Part shown: positions 20,883-32,700 of the stretch, piece by piece | How the letters are laid out: the number at the start of each line of letters is the position of its first letter | Numbering within the stretch: position 1 is the stretch's first letter | NCBI GenBank assembly: GCA_003116975.1 | Contig: BGKB01000106.1 | Coordinates: 164,920-228,919 of the forward strand | Source: Aurantiochytrium sp. KH105 | Lineage: Eukaryota; Sar; Bigyra; Thraustochytrida; Thraustochytriidae | Direction of reading: 5' to 3' | DNA length: 64,000 bases | Program-made: the position numbers and the translations under genes | Notes under the pieces: model-generated | The model's database searches: none | The model's input: the letters and a program-made list of their open reading frames with translations, nothing else | What the model was told of the DNA's origin: nothing

Positions 20883-21461
20883 CTATTCCTTGCGCTTGCT
20901 GGGGTCCGTGGGCAGATACTGGATCTTGACGTTGAGAAGGGCGACCTCCTCGACAAGGATAATGATGGGCAGGGGCACCATCATGACCTCGAAGAACAGA
21001 CACGAGCTCAGCACCAGACCATAGAGGAGAGCGAAGATCCTGATGCGAATGTTCATGCCCGGAAGGTACGTAATGATGACGAGCGCGGCGCACATGAGGT
21101 AGGCAAACTCATCGGCCTCTTCGTAGCCCATATCGCGCAGGAACATGATGGCGATGACACTGCCGAGTGCCGTGATGGCGAGACCGCATTCTCCCAGAGG
21201 GGCCTCCTTGCGGAGATAGAGCGAAACGATGTACATGACCTGCTGCGGCACGAAGACGGCGAGCAGGTGCATCTGGTGCGTGGGGTCAAACTCCGGAACA
21301 ATGCTCGCGGCCGCGAGCACGGAGGAGACCGCGGTCCATGCCGATCCGATGCCAATGCTTGTCTGGTGCGGCATGAGCAGATGCTCCATGCCGATCTTGC
21401 GCAGGCCGATAAAGGTCACCATCGTCAGGGCGACGAGCACGGCGCCGATGGGGACGTCCAT
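20883..21461 (-). CDS. Polytopic membrane protein of unknown function
   Basis: A 192-aa protein I do not recognise. It has six or seven hydrophobic helices, for example IGAVLVALTMVTFIGL near the N-terminus, FVPQQVMYIVSLYL in the middle and a long C-terminal hydrophobic stretch. It ends with a charged tail (YLPTDPSKRKE). The start is the ATG at 21461 (MDVPIGAV); the frame runs on to 21944, but that part is Pro/Arg-rich low complexity and looks like leader. Good hydrophobic periodicity and clean codon use make a real gene likely. It is divergent from the hydratase gene. Confidence 0.7.
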   Translation of the reverse strand: MDVPIGAVLVALTMVTFIGLRKIGMEHLLMPHQTSIGIGSAWTAVSSVLAAASIVPEFDPTHQMHLLAVFVPQQVMYIVSLYLRKEAPLGECGLAITALGSVIAIMFLRDMGYEEADEFAYLMCAALVIITYLPGMNIRIRIFALLYGLVLSSCLFFEVMMVPLPIIILVEEVALLNVKIQYLPTDPSKRKE

Positions 21462-22631
21462 GATGTCGATGTTGGCGCGTGCGTGCTCCTCCTCCGGGGC
21501 GGTCGACGTGGAGAGCGCGGGCGCGAGGGCGCGCGGTCGAGGCGGGCGGTCGAGGCGAGCGCGCGGTGAAGGCGAGCGGGCGGGCGGGCGGGCGGGCGGG
21601 CGGGGGCGAGGTCTAGGCGGGCAGCAAGGCACGAGACCGCGAAAAGATGCAGCTTTGGCCTTTATTTGACCCGCCTTGTTCTGGAAGGGCGGATTCGTTG
21701 CAGTGTGCACACCCGCCTCTACATGAAAATAGCAGTCTCCCCATGTTGAACTGGCATCCCGCGCTCCTTCTCGCGTGCGCGCGAGTGCTCTCGACCCACC
21801 CTCTTGCTCGCGTACGCGTATCCGTAGCCTTTCCAGGTTTATAGCAAAAAAATGTTCACTCGCTCGCCAGGTTTTTAGTAGGCCTAGTAGGTAATACAGT
21901 TGGGCAATGTCGAGGCTCGCCGCAGGTGCTAGCAAACGTTGCACTTACATCTGCTGCAGCTGATCAAATGTCTACAAAATGTGGGCAAGAAAACTTTGCC
22001 CTGCACGCTCGCATGCCATGCCATGCCATGCCATGCCATGCCTTCAAGTTGATGACGTCCTGCCTCCGCGCGCCCGTCCGCGTCCCTCCCTGGCCAGCCC
22101 GCTACGCCCCATCCCATCGCCTCGTCGCGTCCCTGCAAGTAAGCGATCCGTGTCCGCCCCGGGCCGGGTCTCTTTTCTTTCTTCGCCTGGGCAGGATCCC
22201 TCCCATCCGTCGCCCGTCTCTCGCTGCGTCCGCGGCAGTCCTCCGAGGTCTGCTCGCCGCGCGTCAGGTCGCCGCTGCTGTGCTGCTGCCGCTGCTGGCG
22301 ACGGCCTCCGCGCACGCAAGCTGGGTTGTTGCGCATGCTGGCGAAGGTGGCGGGCGAATGACAGCGCGATCGAAAGCGATTACAGGCCGCTCGCCAAGTG
22401 CACGTTCGCGCGGCGCGCAAGTGGAGCAAAGGCCGCCGGCAAGTGCGGCTGCGCTCTGTACTGCGTGGCTGGAGGACTTGGGCTACGCCAAGCTTGGATC
22501 CGGCCACTGGGACTCGAGCGCAGCAGACCTGCAAGCTGGACGAGCAGGAGCACGAGCACGAGCACGTGAGCGCGAGCAGCAGCAGAGCAGAGCAGACGCC
22601 GCGCCGAGACAAGCGGAAAGGACCAGGCAAG
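21462..22631. other. Divergent promoter region
   Basis: About 1.2 kb between a minus-strand and a plus-strand start codon. A CATGC pentamer run occupies about 22012-22043 and a GGGC-rich run about 21578-21606. No gene is supported inside it. Confidence 0.6.
22013..22042. repeat. ATGCC pentanucleotide microsatellite
   Basis: Six units are read directly, in the intergenic region upstream of the hydratase gene. Confidence 0.9.
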
Positions 22632-23804
22632 ATGGGCGAGGAGGAGATCGTCGAGACGGAGCCCTTCCTCAACAAGTGGACTGAGCAAAAGGTCGCGTAC
22701 GTGTAGAGAGAGCCTGGCATTCATGGAGAAGTCCTACGTGCGGAGCGGAGGAGAGGCAAGGGCGACGCGGCGCGGGGCAGCGAGAGGGAGAGAGAGGAAG
22801 AGCACGCGAGACTGAGATCGCGAGCACGGTTACGTTGCGAGATTGTGTCTCGTTCGCGCGAGGCGCAAAGAGAATCGCGTTTTTGCGCGTTATCAAGAAG
22901 GTAGAATGAACAAGACGGACTGACTGCGTATTATCTGTGAACTTGTGTTGTTGCCATTGACTTACGAAGGTACAACCAGCGCGATCTCCTGCTGTACGCC
23001 GTGGGCATCGGCTGCGACGAGCTCAACTTTACGTACGAGCACGATGAGGACTTTGAGGCGTTCCCGCTGTACCCGATCGTGCTCGGCTTCAAGGGCACGG
23101 ACCAAGACGTTGTCTCCTTCCCGTCCGAGGCCATGTCGGAGGGCCCGCCGATGCCGCCCCTCCCGGGCATCAAGGTCGGTCTTGACGGTGAGCGCTACAT
23201 TGAGAAGCTCGCCCCTCTCGACCCGGAGGGCGCCGAGCTTACGTGCAAGGCCCGCATCATTGGCGTGCACAAGCGCGGCAGCGGCGCCTCGGTGGAGCGT
23301 GAGGACCTGATCCAGGACGCCAACGGAAAGACCATTTACCGGATTGTGAGCGGGTCCTTTCTCGTGGGCGCCAAGAACTTTAAGGACTCTGGCGAGACCA
23401 ACTCGGAAAAGGTGGACGTCCCCAAGCGCGCTCCGGACGCCTCGCTCGAGATGCCGACGACCGAGACGCAGGCGCACGTCTACCGTCTGAGCGGTGACTA
23501 CAACCCGCTGCACATTGACCCGTCGTTCGCCCAAATGTCTGGCTTCAAGAAGCCCATTCTCCACGGTCTTTGCTCGCTTGGCATCACCACGCGCGCCGTC
23601 ATTCAGCAGTACTGCGATGGCAAGGCCGAGAAGTTCCGCTCCATCAAGGCTCGCTTCGCCAAGCCGGTGCTCCCCGGCGATACCCTCGTCGTCGAGATGT
23701 GGAAGGAGGGCAACAAGGTCATTGTTCAGACCAAGAACAAGACGACTGGCGATGTCTGCATCAACAATGCCTACGTCATGCTCAACCCGGACGCCAAGCT
23801 CTAA
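22632..23804 (+). CDS. ECH2: Peroxisomal 2-enoyl-CoA hydratase (MaoC/hydratase-2 family), two exons
   Basis: Hydrates trans-2-enoyl-CoA to (R)-3-hydroxyacyl-CoA, the reaction of the hydratase-2 part of peroxisomal MFE-2 and of plant ECH2. Exon 1 is 22632-22696, the intron 22697-22969 (GTACGTG donor) and exon 2 22970-23804. Splicing restores the conserved VAYNQRDLLLYAVGIGCDEL, which confirms the model. The 299-aa protein has the double hot-dog layout. The active-site motif lies in GDYNPLHIDP, with Asp198 and His203, followed by GFKKPILHGLC. The C-terminus ends in AKL, a valid type 1 peroxisomal targeting signal. It fits beta-oxidation or handling of (R)-hydroxyacyl-CoAs in an oil-storing organism. 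Confidence 0.9.
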
Positions 23805-24865
23805 ATTGCATTTTTTCCCCTCTCCTAACATTTCGAGCCAACGGGAGCACGCATGCTTTCTTGTTTTCCGACACTCTTTTCTTTATTCAACACCCCACTC
23901 ACTTCAGAGAACCAATTTTATAAAATTCTTACCTCCGCGAAAATTTTTCGAAACGGCATACGTCTAGGCTCGTGCGTGTGCGGACGCAAAACTCAAACGG
24001 AGCAAATGCGTGAAGCTTGCGTAGTGGTTCGATGCAATCGGACACAAACGCGCCTAGTTCAAACAAATACATTTCTTTAATCTGTGTTGCTGCGATTTTT
24101 TTCGAAACGAATGATATTACACGAGACTTGTGCGTGTGCGTGTGCGTGTGCGGGCACCAAATGTATACGGCAGAAATGCGTGAAGCTTGCGTAGGTCCAA
24201 TACATTCCGACAAGCACGTCAGGCTCGCACAGTTCATGCAAATCTATTTTTGTTTGGATGAGGCTCTCGTGCAAGTGCATTTCTACCTATATGCGTATGC
24301 GGCCAAGAAAGCGTTACAATGCCCTGAATGCAAGTTCCTCCTTCCTATCGTCAGCAAGAGTGTTGCGAAGAGAATCTTGCCGTGAGTGTAGAAACGTGTT
24401 CTGCAGAAGATGATTTTGCGTGTGTGTGTCCACAACGATGGGTTCCTTGTTTTCCGTTTGAACAAAAAAGATTGCGGCGAGATTTTCAAGCTGCAAGAGC
24501 TTCTATCGTCTTTATTTGCCCCTTAATTTGATGCGAGGATGCCAGTCTACGTACAAATATGTTAACGTTCTTGTTCTCTTTCATTAACCAAACAATTAGA
24601 CCTTGAAAAGAAAGGAATGGAGCAAAAGCTTGGACCCGTACATTTTACAGAATTTGACTTGACCGGGGGGTGATTGGGGGACCATTGGCCGACTGCGGCG
24701 AGCTTTTTATCTCTTTTCCCCTTTTTCTTTTCTTCTTTTTCTCGTGGAGATGAAAACGGGCAATTGCGATGGGAGCACTCTCGCTACGCAAACAAAGGCT
24801 TTACTCGCTCTTGCTGCGTTTACGATCGCCCCCGCAAAGGACAAAGACGGGGAGGTCTGCGCGCG
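23805..24865. other. Convergent intergenic region with a diverged tandem duplication
   Basis: Low-GC DNA relative to its surroundings. Two diverged copies of about 160 bp are seen at roughly 23938-24090 and 24099-24260. Both have TTTTTCGAAACG, a GTGCGTGTGCG-type run and ATGCGTGAAGCTTGCGTAG (the last offset by 170 bp). No coding frame is credible. Confidence 0.6.
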
Positions 24866-25165
24866 CTATGGCATATTTGGAGCGTCGGAGGCTGCATTGC
24901 CCCCGAGGCCGGCGTCCTCAATACCGCCTCCCCCACTGGCATGGCCGTTCGCATGGCCCAGCCCAGCCAGCTGCTTGGAGCGCAGCTCTCTTCGTCGCGC
25001 GTTGATTTCGTCGAGCTTCTTTTGCTGTCTGGCGCGCAGGGCCACGGCCTGCTCCTTGCGGACCTCGATGCCGTCCTTCCACTGCTTGTACCCCACATAC
25101 GAGCCCAAAACGCCGGCGGCCGTGAAGGCGACCCAGCCCCAGCCCACGGACTTGGGCGTGTTCAT
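24866..25165 (-). CDS. Small single-pass membrane protein
   Basis: A 99-aa protein starting at the ATG at 25165 (MNTPKSVGWGW). One hydrophobic helix covers about residues 8-26 (WGWVAFTAAGVLGSYVGYKQW). A highly charged, probably helical stretch rich in Arg/Lys/Glu (residues 28-68) and a Gly-rich disordered tail follow. This is the shape of small mitochondrial inner-membrane or respiratory accessory proteins, but I recognise no family, so the location is only a guess. The frame continues upstream into simple-sequence DNA that is not credible as protein. Confidence 0.6.
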   Translation of the reverse strand: MNTPKSVGWGWVAFTAAGVLGSYVGYKQWKDGIEVRKEQAVALRARQQKKLDEINARRRELRSKQLAGLGHANGHASGGGGIEDAGLGGNAASDAPNMP

Positions 25166-25284
25166 CCTGGCGCCGCCGCGGCCAGGGCGTGCCCTCGCGC
25201 CCGCCCCGGCGCGCGGCCTCCCTCGCGCGCGCGCGCGTCTGCGCGCTGCTCTCGCGCGCGCGTCTCTGCGTCTGCGTCGCGCGG

Positions 25285-25323
<39 letters not shown>

Positions 25324-25879
25324 AATGCGGCAGAATGACTGACTGACTGACTGACTGGGCGAGCGAATGAGCGCCTGCGGCGCCCTCCGCCGCTCCCGCT
25401 CCCTCCCTCCCTCCCTCGCCCGCTCTCGCCGCGCGCGCTCCCTCCCGCGCCGCCGCCCTCCGCGCCCGCGCCGCGCCGCCTCGCGTCCGCTCGCCGCGCG
25501 GTGCAGCGCGGTGCAGCGGGGCCGCGTGTTTCAGGTTCTGAACGAGCCTGCTCCCGCTGCGCAGGCGCTCTGTCTGACATAGGCTAGTCTTCTTTCTTTC
25601 TAGCAGCGGCAGGGCGCCCAGACGTCGGAGACGGAAAGGAAAGGTGAACTTGCAACCAAGACGGCCAGGGGAGCAAGCACGCGACTGCGACGCGAGCGAG
25701 CAGCGCCTGGCTGGCAGCCTGACGGAAATGCAACCCAAGACGACGGCTCGCCTCGCCTCGAGCGAGCAACAGCAAGGGCCCGGCCGAAGCCGACCTGCGT
25801 CTCGAGAGCGAAGCGAGCGACGGCTGCGTTGCGTCGCAGGCGGCGAAGAGGCCGCGGAGGAAAGCGAGCAAGCAAGCAG

Positions 25880-25947
<68 letters not shown>

Positions 25948-26703
25948 GAAACACCCGGCCGCGCGAGCAGGCGAGGGCCGAGGCGAGGCGAGGCGAGAGT
26001 CGCGCGCGACCGCCGCGCGCAGCGGGCTCGGGCGGGGCGGCGGCGCGGGAGAGGCGAGCGCCGCGGGGAAGCAAGGGCGCCTGGAGGCGAGGCAGGGGCG
26101 AGCGAGGGAGCGAGGACGGGCCCGCGCAGCGCGAGGGGGACGCAGGCCAGGCCGCGAACAGACTGGTTCTTCGCGGGAGCAGGAACCAGGTCCCTTTTCC
26201 GTGGGGCCTGGATGGACGCGCCGGTGGGCCTGGGCAGATTGCGGCGCGGCGCGGCGGCCTGGCAGGAGGATGTGGCTCGCATTCGCACGTGACAGGCAGG
26301 CAGGCAGACAGACAGACAGACAGACAGACAGGCAGACAGACAGACAGTGAGGCGAGCAATGAGCGCTGCAGGGAAGATGGCGCGCAGCAAGCAGGCTCGA
26401 AAAGAAGGAAACAGGGGGGATCAAAAGTGGATGTGCCTGACGTCAGCATTTCTCGGGTGAGCATACGTATAGTACGTAGCTACTAGGGGCGTACGTACGT
26501 ACGTATGTATACGTGCGTTGGGGATGGTCGCAAGCTGGCTGCTGCGTTTTGTCGTCAAAGAAGAAGACAGACCACTGGTGATGAATGATCGTCATCATCC
26601 AAGAATCCAACTTGCAGAATGACATCAACAACAACTTCATCTTCATCATACGTCGTCAGCATCACTCAGACTTTCACAGGTGATTGGGAAAGAAAAACAA
26701 AAC
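25166..26703. other. Microsatellite-rich intergenic region
   Basis: Contains GGCA (about 25282-25321), CTGA (about 25338-25357), AAGC (about 25866-25946) and CAGG/CAGA (about 26293-26347) runs, plus CTCCCT and GCGAGG runs. The open frames of 200-500 codons here translate these repeats into poly-QASK or LACL peptides and are not genes. Confidence 0.65.
25866..25946. repeat. AAGC tetranucleotide microsatellite, about 80 bp
   Basis: About twenty units with one interruption near the start, the longest simple repeat in the window. Confidence 0.92.
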
Positions 26704-29700
26704 TTAATAATAGCGACTAGAACGCGGCGAGACTGACCCGGGCGTGCGTGGAGATGGTCGCCCCGAAGGCGTTGGCGAGGTAGAAGATACTCGGGAACGC
26801 GGCGAGGAAGCCCGCGAGGCAGATCGCGGAGAACTCGCAAGACCGGGACTATCGACCTCTGATACAATGTGCCACTTGGGCTCGCGTCTGGGTTGCTTGT
26901 TCTGGGGCACGAGCTCAAGAGCAGGGAGTGGATCAGCCATAATGACGCCTGCAGGTGTGGCACCCACATGTCGATAGGCCTGATCAAAGATGGGCTTGAC
27001 GTAGGGCCACTGCCCCCCTGCCGTGGCCTCCTGCGTGGGACAAGGACTGTCGCACATTTCGCACGTGAGACGATTTGCACGCGATTGCTTGTAGAAACAC
27101 ACCGGGCAGTCCCAACGATCTTTCGGAGCAGCCGGGGCCGGATCAAACGATGACCCTGGCTTGAGCACGCTCCGAAGACGCACGTTCGCGGCAGTCTCCT
27201 CATTCTCTAAATTGTCACAGATCGGTGCGATAACGCCCCCGCCACAAGCCTGTGCCATGGCACGCTGGAGATGCTTAAACTTGCGCTGTTGCTGCACGGT
27301 AGCCTGTGTGCTGAGCCAAGCCTCGACATTCTGTGGATTCCACACCTCGTCACGGTCCAATCGCTTCGCCGGAGCACCGCCGTGCGCTCCGCCTGCAATC
27401 GCCGCAAGCCGACCCTGGTACCGCGCACCGGCTCGCGCCAGCGTCGAGAGACAAAAGTCGCGATACCGCACGCTCGACCCGTCGGCAAAGAGATCCGCCA
27501 AGGCAGAGATCTCGGCATCTCCAAAGGGCATTTCGAGATCACGGCAGCCGCGGTAAAAGGCGTGCCTTGGCAAAGCGCCCACGGGCCGACGACGTCCCTC
27601 GAGCACCTCAAAGGCTGCGACGGGATCCACTTGGTCTCGCTGCAGCGCATCCAAATGGCGCCCTGCGCGGACCTCGAGGTCCTCAATTTCGGTGCCATCG
27701 TACTCGATGAAGCGAGAGAACTCAAAATAGTCCACAGCACCACTACCGTTGGTGTCAAAACGTTGCAGCAAGAGCTCGAGCTCATTCTCAGAGAGCGCAA
27801 GGCCAAGACGGTCGCAAGCCTGCTGGAAATCGCGTCGCGAGACCTTGCCGTGACCCCCGGCATCGAAAAGCGCAAAGGCCTTTTTCAAGTCAACGGGACC
27901 GCCTCTGCTACGACTCGCGACGCCGCGCACCTTGTCACGAACCTTGGCCTCTAGCGCAAGCATTTCGATCTCCGACGGAGCGCAAAGCTCGCAAAAAGCC
28001 TGGTAGTCGACGCGCCCGTTGCGAGCGGGATCAAAACGATCCATGAGCCGACGCACTTCTCGGTTGCTCAAGCGGCGACCAGGAGGCAGGAGCTGATCCA
28101 GGCACTTGCGGAATTCGCGACGGCTCAATTGACCGTCGCCGTTGGCGTCTGCCTGAGCAAAATTTTCCTCGAGACGCGTGCCCATGCGCGCCTGCTCACG
28201 CAGCTCCTCCTTGACCCGTACGACCAATTCGTCGACGTCTACGTCTCTGAGTTCCACGAGGGCGGCGAGCTCGCTGACGTCAATTCGACCGCTTTGATCA
28301 TGATCAAAGTGCTCAATCACGGTTTGAAGCTCGCCTGGCGTGAGCTCCAAGCCACCCAAAAGCCGTGGAAGAGCGCGCGCCAGCACCGTTGCCGACACCT
28401 TACCATCACCGTCGTGATCGAGACGAGCAAGCTCATCGTCAAGGTCGTGACCGTCTGCAAAGCCTTCGGCTCGAACTGCATTCCGGATCTTCGTTTCAAC
28501 CTCTTCGTACGTGGGCATTCGCGTCCCATCGTGGCCATCGACACCGACCTCGAATTCCGATGCCGTCATTGCCCCCCCGTGCTGTGCGTCCCTGGGCTGT
28601 AGCAGATGGGCAAAAAAATGCTCGTAATTGACGCGCTGCCCACCGTCGCGCAATGCAGCCATGACATGTGCCACGGCGCGCAGTTTCGCAGGGGGCAGAG
28701 AGCAATCACAAGCTCGCAATACACGTCCCAAATCGCGAAGTCGAATGCACCCAGAGCCGTCCTGGTCGTAGCGCCTCGCAGCGGTTTCCCAAGCGAATTT
28801 ACCCCTGAGTACAGCTTCTTTAACGCAGCGTGCCACATAGTCTCTGGCGAGATCCGCCTCGGCTGCCGTTTCGGGATCGTCGAAATCGTTTTCATCCGTC
28901 TCGTCCGTGGGACGGTGGCGACCGCGTGGCGAGGCTCCATGGCCCGCAGCGAAAACAAGATTGCACAGCTCCTTGCTCGTGCGAACGGCCATATCGTTCC
29001 AATCGCGACGCGAAAGCGCGGGAAGACCGGCATCTTGAAGCATTTCGTTGACATCTGCCCGCGACAGTCGACCATCTGGGTTGCAGTACTCGTGAAGGGC
29101 GCGCATGAGCCGGGCTGGTGCTCTGTACTCGCGACGGATCACGGGAACTGCTGCGGGCAGGTCTTGGTCATCCAGGCCATCGCTGTCGCTGCCAAAAAAG
29201 CTCCCGGCACCGTCTTCAATGTCGTCCCCGTCGTCACTTTGCATGCGACGGCGTCGGCGGCGACTTTGACGACCTCTGCGTCGGTCGCTTTGAGGCGACT
29301 GACTGGGGCTGAAGTCGCCAAAGCGTCCGTCACTGTCATCGCCGGATCCTCCTCGACGCACCCCCTGCCGCCGCGCGTGGTCCACCCAGGCAAGGAGCGC
29401 TTCGTAGTCGATGGCGTCGCGCGTGGTCTCCGCGACAAAAGCCCGCGCGAGTCCGCGCGCCTCGCGCGAAGAAACGCCAAGGCGGCGAACGGCCTGCACA
29501 AAGGCGGACTCGATGACAAGACCTGTGCCGCGCGCGTCGAGCTCGTGCATGGCCTGCTGCAAGGCGCGGCCTTGGGCCACGAGGGTGGCCCGCAGACGAT
29601 GTGGGACGCGCAGCTGCGGGGAAACAAGAGCCGTGCGCGCTGCGCCGGGAACGCCACGCGCGAGAAAGCGCGCAAAGTGACGTTTGCGCACGAGACCAGC

Positions 29701-32700
29701 GTTGGCAATGTCCATGCGGCGAAAGACTTGCTGGAATTGAGCTGCAGAAAGCTGGACCTCTTGCGGGACAAGTCCGAGGCGCCGAAGACCGGTCTCGAGA
29801 CCATCAAGGGCAAAGCCTCGGGCAAGAGGACTAGCGCTGCCGCGTGTGTGGCTTTCCTCTTGCTCGTGGTCTGTACAGAACTTGGCAAAGAGCTGGTCCA
29901 CAGAGTGATGGTTGACAAGGTGGAGCTTGCGCAGCGCAGAGAAGACGTAGAGGACGCGCGCGTCGTCGAGCTTTCGCTCCTCTTCATCAAGAAGAGCGTC
30001 GCGCGCGGCGCGGCGCGCACGGTCGGCGCTCTCGATAAAGTGCAAAAATTCCTCGAGGTCGACGGCGCCGTCACCATCCTGATCGAACCGCTGGACAATC
30101 TGGTTGACCTCTTTGGCGCTGAGTTGAATGCGCTGCCCGTCGACTTCAAGAGCTTTGAGGCCCGCGGCAAAGTTTGCTCTGGAGAGACGGCCGTTGCCCT
30201 CGGCATCGAGTTGGCGGAAGAACCGACGCGTTTCGACCTTGAGCGCGGCATCGACGATGCGATTGAGCACCGCGTCCAAGTATGTTGATGATGTGCAAAA
30301 ATCAATGAGTTTTGTGCGCGAGGTCCCAGTACGGAGCAGGAGCATGGCGATCTCCTTGTCTGAGAGCGAGAGCTTGAACTCTTTGGACAGGACCTGGCGC
30401 ACGCGATCTCGCGAGAGACGGTCCTTGTCACGGCCTCCAAGCAAGGCATCGCAGGCTTTACCCATGTCAAGATCGGGCCCAGCGAGACTCCGCGCAAATG
30501 CCCGTAGCTTGCGTGCCGCCACCTCGACGTTGACAAAGGTTTTTGCGGCGGGGTCGCTAGGGGACGCGAGCCCTTCATCGTCGCTCGCATTGTTGGCCGC
30601 GCGTAGAGTGCGGATGGTGCGCCACAGTGCATCCGTAAGGTCTTTGGCATCGACGAGACCGACGCCATGTTTGTCAAATCGGCCCATGAGAGCCTTGAAA
30701 TCCTCGGCCGAAAGACGGACACCAACGCGTTTGAGGGCGCGCGCGAGGTCTTTGGGGGAAATGGACGACATGACGGACGCGGAGGCGGACGAGGTTGCGC
30801 TGCGGCGACGGATATTGCGCTGCGGCGCGGCAACATTCTTGGCAGTGGATGTTGCGAGCCAACGACGAAGTGCGGTACGGGAGTCAATGTCGTGCTTGCG
30901 CTGCGCAGTGGCCACGGTGCGTAAGATGCGTTGCACTTGCGCCGGGTTGAAGGCGATGAAGTCGACAAATTCTTCGCGGTCGATGCGTCCGTCCCGGTTG
31001 ATGTCGAGCAGGTCGACGACCTGTTCCATGTCTCGGGCCTCGAGACCGAGCTTGAGATCGCGTGCGATAAGTCGATAAAAGTGTTTGCGCGGAAGCCAGC
31101 CTCTGTCGCGGCGGTCGTAGCGGTCCCAGAGCGCTTCAACATCGATGGCATTGTCGGCTGCAAGGCGACGCAATTTGGAGCGGACGATACGAGCGAGCTG
31201 TGCGTACGGTCCTTCGTCTTGCTGAAAGTGGTCCTTGAGGTACCAGAGGAAGACTTGGGCGCCGCGGTTTCCTGCGTTGAGGTCACCGTCGACGCGTTTG
31301 AAGCCGCGGCAGGGCGGCGTCCACAGTTGGCTCGAAAGGTCGCGTTTGCGTCCTGCTGTGACGGCGAGATCCAAGATGGGATTAGTATCTTTGGCGTTAC
31401 GACGGACCCAGAGATATTGTCTACGCGCAAACCACGCGCCTTGGCTCGTGCTGTAGGGCTCTACACATTGGTATCCTAGTGCGAGCAGGGTGGCGTCCTT
31501 GTTGGATCGCGAAAGTGTGATATCAGTGACGCGGGCGCGCATGAAGGCTTCCTCGTCTGCAAAGGCAGACGTATTAGCGCGGCGGACAAAAAGGTGCAGA
31601 CGATGACCTCTGCCGCCGCCATTTAGACTTGAGACTAGTCGCGTGAAGCCTTGTGAGAAGAGAGCCTCTTCCTGGTCTTTGCGCTTCTTGGAGGAGCCGA
31701 GAATCGCAAGTCGAAGGTCGACGACGACGGCGTCATTTTTTTCGTTGTCAACTTGACCGTCATCTGCTTTCGACTCTTCCTCGCCTTGGCCGTGCATGTT
31801 GTTATCGTCGTTACCGTCGTCTTCGTCCGAGGTTTCTTGTGCGTCGTCTTCATCGTCGGCGCTTCCATCGGAGACGTTGCTTTTGTTTTTCGTGGTGATT
31901 TTTGCTTTGCGCGTTTGGGAACGCTGCGTGTTACGGTTTGCGGGAGGTTCAAGAAAGAGCTGAAAGTCTGAGATGTCGATGAAGCCCTTGCCGTGGTGAT
32001 CGAGGAATCCCATGAGACCTTGGCGCTCGCCATCGGTCATGACCTCTGCGCCGACTTTGACTTGTTGCACAAGAGCCTTGAAGTCTTGGGGATAGATGGC
32101 GTTGTGCTTTGCGTTGCAATAGCGCGCAAAGAGGTTTACAGAGGAGCCATCGCAGTCGTCGCGTAGACGTTTGAGGAGTGCGGTGCGGAGCTTGCGCGCC
32201 GTGGCGGCGATGGTGGCGCGGTCGAGCGAGACGAAGCTGACGAATTCATCGTAGGATACTTGTCCATTGTGGTCTGCGTCGGCGTGCATGCGTTTGAGAA
32301 GGGTTGCGGCGTCCTCGGATGCAACATCGCGTCCACCAAGAACGGCGACGAGGAGCTGTCGGAATTCTTCTGCGTTAATGAAGCCTTTTCGAGCCTTGTC
32401 TAGGCTCTCGAAGCGCACTTTGATAAGCCGCATGACATCGTCGCCGGTGTGAGCCTGCTCGCGCAGAGTCTTGCATACTTCTGTCGCGAGCGCCTCGCTT
32501 GGTGTTTGATGCTGTTGTACGGCATGACTGGCATCGCTTTGCGAGGAGGCCTCTGAGTTTGGGCTTGAGAGGGGCGTGCTCGCCTCGTCGTCGCTGCTGC
32601 TGCCGTCGTCCTCGGTGCTCGGACTCGGGCTCGCGGAGACTTGCTCGTCCTCCTCGTCCTCCTCTTCCTCTCCGTCGTCGTCCTCGCTGGTGAGCGAGAG

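Noticed and set aside
24866-26464. 532-codon minus-strand frame extending the small membrane protein upstream
   Set aside because: The added part is a translation of AAGC, CAGA and GGCA microsatellites; only the last 99 codons from the ATG at 25165 look like protein.
28606-30288. 560-codon open frame on the plus strand inside the EF-hand gene
   Set aside because: It is exactly antisense to strongly supported EF-hand repeats, and its amino-acid text shows no domain; high-GC coding DNA often leaves long open antisense frames.
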